Assembly: GCA_025964455.1 (NCBI GenBank)
Contig: JAOPYU010000053.1
Span: forward strand, 1-28,861
Length of the DNA stretch: 28,861 bases
Direction of reading: 5' to 3'
Source: Thermoleophilia bacterium
GTDB taxonomy: Bacteria > Actinomycetota > Thermoleophilia > Gaiellales > SKUG01
Program-made: the position numbers and the translations under genes
The notes under the pieces: model-generated
Databases searched by the model: none
What the model was told of the DNA's origin: nothing
The model's input: only the letters and a program-made list of their open reading frames with translations
Shown here: piece after piece, positions 23,306 to 28,861 of the stretch
Numbering within the stretch: position 1 is the first letter of the stretch
Layout of the letters: each line of letters begins with the position of its first letter

Positions 23306-23770
23306 ATGACCCCTGCTCGCACGCTCCTGATCATGGTCATCCTCGCTGCCACGCTGGTGCTGGCCGCATGTGGCGGTCCCAAGAAGGAGGAGTGGGTCGC
23401 GTCGGTCAGCGCGCTGTGCACCTCGTTCACGACCGAGAGCGAGACCATGGCTCGGCAGGTAGTCGCCAGTGGCGGGACCGAGGACCCGAGCAAGATGAAG
23501 ATCATCCAGGCGTCCGTGCCACAGCTGCAGAAGCACGTCGCGTCGGTCCGCGCGGTCCCAGCGCCCGAGGATGATGCCGCGATCGCCGCCTACCTTGCAG
23601 AGGGCGACAAGTTCGCCTCCGTGTTCCAGCAGTTCGCCGCGGCGCTCGCCGCGTCCAACATGACAGGCCTGCAGCAGCTCGCACCACAGCTGCAGGCCTC
23701 GGTCCAGACCTTCAACGCATCGGTCGCAGCAGCGGGGCTGCCCACCAACTGCGGAGCCGAGCAGAGCTAG
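23306..23770 (+). CDS. Small hypothetical lipoprotein
   Basis: A 154-residue secreted protein. The lipoprotein signal LLIMVILAATLVLAAC has its lipidated Cys at residue 22. The mature part is helical and Ala/Gln-rich, with heptad-like spacing (VPQLQKHVASVRAVPAPEDD ... LQQLAPQLQASVQTF). Two further cysteines (SALCTSF and PTNCGAE) could form a disulfide tying the ends. This pattern is common among actinobacterial lipoproteins of unknown role. ATG 23306 has a GAGAGG stretch upstream and lies 19 nt after the membrane-protein gene, so it is likely the third gene of that operon. Confidence 0.78.
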   Translation: MTPARTLLIMVILAATLVLAACGGPKKEEWVASVSALCTSFTTESETMARQVVASGGTEDPSKMKIIQASVPQLQKHVASVRAVPAPEDDAAIAAYLAEGDKFASVFQQFAAALAASNMTGLQQLAPQLQASVQTFNASVAAAGLPTNCGAEQS

Positions 23771-23809
23771 CCTTCCGGCGCGGACGGGTCGTTAGGTCCC
23801 CTCAAACGA

Positions 23810-23840
23810 CGAGACCGCCCTCGACAGGAGGACGGTCTCG
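23810..23840 (-). terminator. Terminator of tRNA-Cys (probably bidirectional)
   Basis: A 13-bp stem with one mismatch pairs CGAGACCGCCCTC (23810-23822) with GAGGACGGTCTCG (23828-23840) around a 5-nt loop. On the minus strand it is followed by TCGTTTG. It lies 7 nt past the 3' end of the tRNA and 39 nt after the convergent lipoprotein gene. Confidence 0.75.
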
Positions 23841-23847
23841 AAATCAG

Positions 23848-23918
23848 AGGCGCCGACCGGATTCGAACCGGTGTGCGAGGCTTTGCAGGCCTCTACCTAA
23901 CCACTCGGACACGGCGCC
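23848..23918 (-). tRNA. tRNA-Cys (GCA)
   Basis: A full cloverleaf on the minus strand. The acceptor GGCGCCG pairs with CGGCGCC, with discriminator T. The anticodon stem GAGGC/GCCTC carries the loop CTGCAAA, anticodon GCA. The T arm is ACCGG-TTCGAAT-CCGGT. Length is 71 nt; CCA is not encoded. Confidence 0.95.
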
Positions 23919-23983
23919 AGAGATCGTGGAACGATTCTACACAGCGGTGTCATCTGCCGTGATGTATCACCGCAGTGTGCTCG

Positions 23984-24922
23984 TTATCGCGACGCGAGTG
24001 CCACCATATTCCCGCTGTCGAGCTGCCACTCGGGCCGAGAGGACGTGGTGTCGGTGGAATCCAAGTCGCGACACTTCACCGCGACGTTGTATTCGACGCC
24101 CCCCTGGATCGGGGCGGTCGGCGTGCCAGCATTGCCATTCAGCGAGATGTTGACGAGCTCGTGATTAATTAATGAGTGTCCACTCGAGGCATAGGCTGGG
24201 ATCCCCACGGGGTTCACGAGTTCGTCGGGGTTATCCGAGCTACCGTAGAAGAGGCGGCACTCGAGCCGTCCGTGTACCAGAGTGCCACCAGTGTTGGATG
24301 TGGGATCCTCGTTGGCCGCACGATGCAGGAACGTCAAGGTGGCCGTGGCGTTCAGGGTGGCGCCCGCGAATGTCACCTTCAGCTTGGAAGGTGCGGATCG
24401 CTCCGGGTCGGCACCGGACATGCCCGTGAGCGACACGATCGGCTTGAAAATCGAGCTGAGGCCGATGTTGGCGTACCCAGCGCTTAACGGGTTGAGCTGT
24501 GGATTGGCACCACCCACGGACGAGTAGCCCGCCGAATCCCAATCCGTGCCAGCGCCGTTGTTGTTGTTGGTGGGCGAGTCGTTGGTGATCTCGTTCGTGA
24601 GACCCGTTCTCCGGAACGCAAATGCCGAAGTCATAGCCGCAGCCGACCCGCGGAGGCCTTGACCTCCGGCATCCCCGGTCTCGCCACTGCTACCCTGGCC
24701 GCCCTGTCGCCCCTCCGGGCCACGTGCACCAAGGAACGACCTCTTCATGTCCGGCGACATGTCGGCCGCGGTAAGCGATCCGTTCTTGAAGTCCGCGGTC
24801 GACAATGATCGATCGATGACATTCCTGCCGGTGAGCACGACCGCGGCGAATGCCGTCCCTGACATCGTCAGGAAAAGCGCCAAGGTCGCCATGAAATTCG
24901 CATATGTCACACGCTTACGCAT
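23984..24922 (-). CDS. Secreted collagen-like protein, third of the trio
   Basis: A 312-residue exported protein. It opens with the signal MRKRVTYANFMATLALFLTM (cleavage near TAFA). Residues 33-60 form 10-residue repeats (NVIDRSLSTADFKNGSLTAADM), pentapeptide-like. Residues 65-94 are 10 Gly-X-Y triplets (GARGPEGRQ ...), a short collagen stalk. The remaining 215 residues form a beta-rich head with paired cysteines in LECRLFY and VAVKCRD. The paralogs at 24940 and 25842 share this layout. ATG 24922 is chosen because it starts the signal peptide and AGGGG lies just upstream; a longer frame would overlap the previous gene. Last gene of the trio, 17 nt after the second. Confidence 0.8.
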   Translation of the reverse strand: MRKRVTYANFMATLALFLTMSGTAFAAVVLTGRNVIDRSLSTADFKNGSLTAADMSPDMKRSFLGARGPEGRQGGQGSSGETGDAGGQGLRGSAAAMTSAFAFRRTGLTNEITNDSPTNNNNGAGTDWDSAGYSSVGGANPQLNPLSAGYANIGLSSIFKPIVSLTGMSGADPERSAPSKLKVTFAGATLNATATLTFLHRAANEDPTSNTGGTLVHGRLECRLFYGSSDNPDELVNPVGIPAYASSGHSLINHELVNISLNGNAGTPTAPIQGGVEYNVAVKCRDLDSTDTTSSRPEWQLDSGNMVALASR

Positions 24923-24939
24923 GATCCCCTGACCCCGTT

Positions 24940-25833
24940 TCACGGTCCAACCCAGACCGCGTGCGCGGTGAGATTGGCGTTGATGAGCTTCCATTGGGTG
25001 CTCGTCGTGTATTCCATGTCCGCGCACGTGACACCGACGTTGTAATTCGCTGTCGTGCTTGCTGGGAACGGGTCGGACCCCACGAGCGTGATCGTCACGA
25101 GCCGATGAGTACGTCGTGTCGAAAGCGTCTCCGAGGTCCCGAGCTTCGGCGAGGACGCCGTGAGGGGCACGTTGTTATTTGCGTAGTGAAGCGTGCACTT
25201 AACGCGACCGTGAAGCGGGATCCCGTCCCCCTGCTGCTGGGTCTCACTGTGATTGAAATGCATCAAAGTTAACGTTGCGGTGGCCGTGAGACGACCGGCT
25301 CCACGCGGCTCCAGCGTACCTGTGGTGACGAGACCGGCTCCCGTCAGCTCGATGATCGGCAAATCCTGATTGGAGATGTTTCGGGGCCTCAGGTCAAGTG
25401 GCACGCCCGCTGTGAAGTTTGCGGGGTAGTCAGCTGCGTCCCAATGCTTGGCAGTCCCAGGGTTCGCGACCGAACCAGCAGGGCTGGAGTTCAGAAACGG
25501 CGAGGTGAAGCTCGCGTACCTGACCAGCGAATTCGCCTGCTTGCCCATGGGTCCTCTAGGGCCGGTCTCCCCCTTCGGTCCGCGAATACCAGCGATGCCC
25601 TGCGTGCCTTGTGGGCCGGTTCGGCCCCGCATTCGCAAGTGGGAGGTCTTGGACAGGTCCTGACGCCCCAGCGACGCATTCTTGACGTCAGCGCCTGTGA
25701 GACTTTCGTTCTTGATCTGCAGACCCGAGTACATCTTGGTTGCGCCAAAGGCGGTGCCCGTCGTCGCAACCACAATCACAAGAAGAGAGATGACATTAGC
25801 GTAGGTGAAATTCTTGCGGATAAGGCGCATCAT
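24940..25833 (-). CDS. Secreted collagen-like protein, second of the trio
   Basis: A 297-residue exported protein with the same layout as its neighbours. The signal anchor is IRKNFTYANVISLLVIVVATTGTAFG. Next come 10-residue repeats (IKNESLTGADVKNASLGRQDL), 10 Gly-X-Y triplets at residues 70-99 (GRTGPQGTQ ... GPRGPMGKQ), and a beta-rich head with cysteines in VKCTLHY and VGVTCAD. ATG 25833 has GAGG 6 nt upstream; a GTG at 25845 would overlap the previous stop as GTGA and is the alternative. It follows the first chain by 8 nt. The absence of a clear sorting signal leaves its anchoring open: the uncleaved signal helix or retention by partners. Confidence 0.8.
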   Translation of the reverse strand: MMRLIRKNFTYANVISLLVIVVATTGTAFGATKMYSGLQIKNESLTGADVKNASLGRQDLSKTSHLRMRGRTGPQGTQGIAGIRGPKGETGPRGPMGKQANSLVRYASFTSPFLNSSPAGSVANPGTAKHWDAADYPANFTAGVPLDLRPRNISNQDLPIIELTGAGLVTTGTLEPRGAGRLTATATLTLMHFNHSETQQQGDGIPLHGRVKCTLHYANNNVPLTASSPKLGTSETLSTRRTHRLVTITLVGSDPFPASTTANYNVGVTCADMEYTTSTQWKLINANLTAHAVWVGP

Positions 25834-25841
25834 GTCCGGCC

Positions 25842-26795
25842 TCACATTTCCGTCGTGGTGGCCGAGGCGTTGCCTGAAATGAAGGTCCAGTTGTCAATGC
25901 TGTCGTTGTCGTCGTACTCGTCGACCATTCGACAGGTGACACGGAAGTCGTACTCACCCGGTGTGGTGAAGTACCCGGCCGCGGCAATCGTAATGTGGCT
26001 GATCTCGTAGACGTCGCTAGCTGACACGACGGTGGGCACACCTAGGCGCGTGTACGTGTTCTGGCTGGCAGCATGACGCGCCTCAGCCTGGCACGACACC
26101 CGGGAAGTGTATGGGTCATTCTCGGAGCGCATCAGAGACAGCGATGCGTTCACGACGATGTTGCCCGCCCCCATGAGCGTCACGAAACTGCCGTTCTCGT
26201 CGCCCGAGAAACTCACCACACCCTGTGTGTAGGATTCTAGGCGGGTTGCGCCGCTCCCGTTCGTCCCGTATCCATTGACCCCGAGCCCACAGAATCGGAT
26301 GGTGGTCGGGTGATCGCAGTCATACGCCCAGTGTGGGAAATAGGGATTGTATCCAGCACAATTGGCGGGGAGGCCAAGGAAGGCGGGCAGAGTGTGGTTG
26401 AACGTGCAGTCCCAGGACGGATCGGGGTTCACCATCCCGGTGCTATCCGGCTTCACGAGGTTGAACTTGTCCTCCGCCGTGATGAAGCTGTAGGCGCGTG
26501 CTGCATCCGGCCCCTTGGGTCCTGCTACTCCTTGACTGCCTTGCCGTCCCGGTACGCCCTGCGGTCCCGCAAAGCCCTGCGGACCCACCATGGCTTTCAG
26601 TTGCGTCTGGGTCGTCGAGGAGACGTCGAGGTACGACAGCGAGTAATCCTTCACGTCAACGCCGGTGAGCGTCTCGTTTCTCACGTTCGCGCCAGTCAGG
26701 ACGATGGCTGCGTACGCCGTCGCCCCGGCTCCCGTCATGGCTAGGACGACGGCGAGCGTCGCCAGCACGTTGCTGGTGGTCATCCATTGCTTCAC
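25842..26795 (-). CDS. Secreted collagen-like protein, first of the trio
   Basis: A 317-residue exported protein. The signal region is KQWMTTSNVLATLAVVLAM ... ATAYA. Repeats NVRNETLTGVDVKDYSLSYLDV follow, then 9 Gly-X-Y triplets at residues 71-97 (GPQGFAGPQ ... GPKGPD). The head domain has the shared pair VSCQAEA and FRVTCRM plus four extra cysteines (SWDCTF, PANCAG, AYDCDH, RFCGLG) not seen in the other two, in a region rich in Asn, Tyr and Pro. The GTG at 26795 is chosen as it begins the family-like N-terminus; ATG 26783 is the alternative. It is first of the trio, 115 nt after tadC on the same strand; that gap probably holds the promoter. Confidence 0.78.
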   Translation of the reverse strand: MKQWMTTSNVLATLAVVLAMTGAGATAYAAIVLTGANVRNETLTGVDVKDYSLSYLDVSSTTQTQLKAMVGPQGFAGPQGVPGRQGSQGVAGPKGPDAARAYSFITAEDKFNLVKPDSTGMVNPDPSWDCTFNHTLPAFLGLPANCAGYNPYFPHWAYDCDHPTTIRFCGLGVNGYGTNGSGATRLESYTQGVVSFSGDENGSFVTLMGAGNIVVNASLSLMRSENDPYTSRVSCQAEARHAASQNTYTRLGVPTVVSASDVYEISHITIAAAGYFTTPGEYDFRVTCRMVDEYDDNDSIDNWTFISGNASATTTEM

Positions 26796-26910
26796 GGAGG
26801 CGCGCCCTTCGGACTTCACTCGACATGGGGGTATCGACGCCGAACGAGGGGGCCTTGAGGCGATCTCGATCAACATCCTGTAAAGATCAATCGGAGCAGA
26901 TAGTTTTGGT

Positions 26911-27813
26911 CTAGGATGCTTCGAACGACGTCATGATGTTGAGCATCGCGGGGCCGAGGATCACGATGAACATGGCCGGCAGGATGAAGATGACCGTCGG
27001 GAACAGCATTTTGACGGGCGCCTTCATCGCCTTTTCCTCAGCCACCAACTGGCGATGGACGCGCATGTCCTGAGCCTGGATCTTCAGCGTTCGTCCGAGC
27101 GACGTGCCGAGCTCGTCCGCCTGGATGATTGAACGGCAGAACGACCGGATGTCGTCGCTGTCAACCCGCTCCCCCAGATTCCGAAGTGCCTGGCGGCGTG
27201 TCTCGCCGACGCGGATTTCGCGGGCCACCGTGTCGAACTCGTCGATAAGTGCCCCGGTCATCTTCTCGCATACCTTCATCACGGCAGCGTCAAATCCGAG
27301 GCCGGCCTCGACGCTCACCGTCAGGAGGTCCAGCGTATCCGGCAGCGCGCGCTCCATTTCAGCTCGGCGTGCCCGGATGCGGCCGTTGAGCCAGAAGTCG
27401 GGTCCCAGGAAGCCAATGATAAACATCAACATTCCTATGATAATGAGCGGCGCGAAGCCCGTTGCCAAGGAAATGATGGACAAGGCGATTCCGCCGACCA
27501 CGAGAATGCCCTTGAATGCGAGAAGCTGCTGCGGGCGGAGATCGGTATTGGCGTTGCGAAGCTTTCGCTGCAGCTCCATGCGCTTTCCTGCCGGGCTCAT
27601 CCTGATGGCGAGTTCGCTGACGCGCTCGAGCATGGGCATCAACAGGCGTTCATTGATGCTCTTGTCAAGGTCGTCGTCATCGATCTTGATCGTGGCATAG
27701 CTGCCGGCGCGTTGAAGGTTGACCTGGATCTGCTTCCTGGCCACCGACACGTTCTCCATGGCTACGAACACGCCCGCACCAAACAATATGACACCGATGA
27801 TGAAAAAGATCAC
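26911..27813 (-). CDS. tadC: Tad pilus assembly protein TadC
   Basis: A 300-residue inner-membrane protein with the T2SSF domain of Tad/Flp pilus systems. An N-terminal membrane helix (MIFFIIGVILFGAGVFVAM) is followed by a cytoplasmic stretch. Two helices come next (ILVVGGIALSIISLATGF, PLIIIGMLMFIIGFLGPDFWL). The T2SSF core is ALPDTLDLLTVSVEAGLGFDAAVMKV ... FCRSIIQADELGTSLGRTLKIQAQDMR, and a last helix ends the chain (LFPTVIFILPAMFIVILGPA). It forms the membrane platform for the TadA ATPase together with TadB. The GTG start has AAGG 7 nt upstream and lies 9 nt after tadB. Confidence 0.93.
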   Translation of the reverse strand: MIFFIIGVILFGAGVFVAMENVSVARKQIQVNLQRAGSYATIKIDDDDLDKSINERLLMPMLERVSELAIRMSPAGKRMELQRKLRNANTDLRPQQLLAFKGILVVGGIALSIISLATGFAPLIIIGMLMFIIGFLGPDFWLNGRIRARRAEMERALPDTLDLLTVSVEAGLGFDAAVMKVCEKMTGALIDEFDTVAREIRVGETRRQALRNLGERVDSDDIRSFCRSIIQADELGTSLGRTLKIQAQDMRVHRQLVAEEKAMKAPVKMLFPTVIFILPAMFIVILGPAMLNIMTSFEAS

Positions 27814-27822
27814 TGCTGGGCC

Positions 27823-28861
27823 TTAGCTCTGGACATTGACGATTTTCATGCAGGCGAAATAACCAAAGGTCATGGAGACGGCGCCCGCTGCCATCATCAT
27901 GTGTCCCATTGACGTCGTGTAAAGCGGTTCCATGAACGCAGGGTTCATCAACGTCAGGACGAGGCCGAGGACGATCGGCATGGCGAGAAGGACATAGGCG
28001 CTCGCCTGACCCATCGACACGAGAGCTTTGACCTTCTTGCGGAACTGCTGTCGATTGCGAACAGTGTCGCCAACCATCTCCAGGATCTCGGCGAGTGAGC
28101 CGCCGACACTTCGCTGGATGTTGACCGTCGTCACGGCGAAATCGAAGTCCGCGCTGCCCATGCGATCAGCCATGTGCTGGAGCGCCATCTCGATCGGCAT
28201 GCCGAGGCGCGCCTCGGTCATCACCCGTGAGAACTCCTCGGAAGTCGGCTGCGGCGCATCCTTGATCATGGCATTGATCGCCTGGTTGAAGGAGTGACCC
28301 GCCTTCAAGGAAGAGGCGATGCCCTGGAGGATGTCGGGCAGCTGATCGTCGAACGTGTTACGCCGCTTGCGAGCCTTCATCCGCAACCAGAAATTCGGGA
28401 GGAACCCGAAGAACAAGGGCAGGACCACGAACAGGAACGTGATGCCAACCATGAGGGCGAAAAACGCTCCCAAGCCCGCGAAAACCACCATCAGTGCGAA
28501 CAACTCACGGGGGCGAATCGCGATTGCGGCCTGCTCAGCTCGGACGCGACTTCGTTCGAAGAACTTTGACCTGCCCATGACCTTGTCGCCGATGGCCATC
28601 AAGGGTCCGGCCAATCGACGAGCGGTCGATCCGCGGTCCTCCTGACGCGCGCGCACGGTCGCTACTTCGGCCTTCTCCGTGTAGCGATTGATGCGTGCCA
28701 CCACATCAGGCGTGGATCGCTTCTCGAGCCAGGAGAGCGCGCTCCAGAAGACGAGGAGCCCGAACGGGATGGCGCACAGCAGTAGGCCGAGCGCCCCGCC
28801 CGGGAGGTCGAACAGCGGCTTGGGGGGCGCGGGCGCTGCCTTGGCTCGCTCGACACCGCCT
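27823..28861 (-). CDS. tadB: Tad pilus assembly protein TadB, N-terminus beyond the window
   Basis: A partial gene. The visible 346 codons are open to the window edge, so the apparent GTG start at 28704 is probably internal. Upstream of it the same frame reads a Pro/Ala linker (KAAPAPPKPLFD) and a membrane helix (GALGLLLCAIPFGLLVFW), then WLEKRSTPDVVARINRY. The T2SSF core DQLPDILQGIASSLKAGHSFNQAI ... NIQRSVGGSLAEILEMVGDTVRNRQQFRKKV and the terminal helices are typical TadB. Actinobacterial TadB proteins often carry a long N-terminal VWA-type region before this point. It pairs with TadC to form the pilus platform. Confidence 0.9.
   Translation of the reverse strand, partial: GGVERAKAAPAPPKPLFDLPGGALGLLLCAIPFGLLVFWSALSWLEKRSTPDVVARINRYTEKAEVATVRARQEDRGSTARRLAGPLMAIGDKVMGRSKFFERSRVRAEQAAIAIRPRELFALMVVFAGLGAFFALMVGITFLFVVLPLFFGFLPNFWLRMKARKRRNTFDDQLPDILQGIASSLKAGHSFNQAINAMIKDAPQPTSEEFSRVMTEARLGMPIEMALQHMADRMGSADFDFAVTTVNIQRSVGGSLAEILEMVGDTVRNRQQFRKKVKALVSMGQASAYVLLAMPIVLGLVLTLMNPAFMEPLYTTSMGHMMMAAGAVSMTFGYFACMKIVNVQS

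Noticed and set aside
23848..23918. tRNA-Cys as an integration site
   Set aside because: No integrase gene or repeated tRNA 3' end occurs in the window.
23984..28861. Less GC-rich block suggesting horizontal transfer of the collagen/tad region
   Set aside because: The TYAN-type signal is typical of this lineage and no integrase, repeat or attachment site is seen; composition alone is weak.

Overview
The window is a GC-rich, gene-dense actinobacterial chromosome segment. Several family signatures point to the class Thermoleophilia (Solirubrobacterales-like): secreted collagen-like proteins whose N-termini carry a TYAN-type signal anchor, a DUF6458 membrane protein, a DUF5925-type AAA ATPase, Tad pilus TadB/TadC, and start codons with a -10-like hexamer 6-7 nt upstream (leaderless genes). 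The placement rests on gene content read by eye, not on a marker phylogeny.

Layout. 1-2000: the 3' part of a tRNA-Gly with its terminator, a LysM protein with a GDPH (DUF1521/MIIA-like) module, and a single-HKD phospholipase D-like protein. 2000-5760: a secreted Ycf48/BNR-type beta-propeller protein, converging stop-to-stop on a bacterial eRF1-like (baeRF) protein. 5890-7604: a small charged protein and two tandem paralogs of an unrecognised family. 7630-8616: an ArsR repressor overlapping an SRPBCC/AHSA1 gene, behind a promoter that contains a perfect palindrome. 8700-10160: a 404-residue protein built from 20 unbroken 11-residue repeats, with twin AT-rich inverted repeats upstream.

10326-14003 (minus): an oligopeptide-type ABC importer (binding lipoprotein and two permeases) without ATPase genes. 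14103-17000: a hypothetical protein, YaaA, a pair of 57-bp direct repeats, an EF-hand protein, a GNAT acetyltransferase and DUF6458. 17114-20585 (minus): a translationally coupled three-gene lipid-modification operon (FAD amine-oxidase-like protein, DUF1365, CFA-synthase-like methyltransferase). 20654-23770 (plus): a DUF5925-type AAA ATPase coupled to a polytopic membrane protein, then a small lipoprotein. tRNA-Cys lies on the minus strand at 23848-23918.

23984-28861 (minus): TadB (running off the window edge) and TadC, followed by an operon of three paralogous collagen-like secreted proteins. The three chains have nearly equal collagen segments (10, 10 and 9 Gly-X-Y triplets), conserved C-terminal cysteines and an adjacent pilus locus, so a surface-exposed heterotrimer is a testable idea. 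The strongest candidates for undescribed biology are the 11-residue-repeat protein, the collagen trio and the 6191-7604 paralog pair. No stretch longer than 300 bases lacks a gene.
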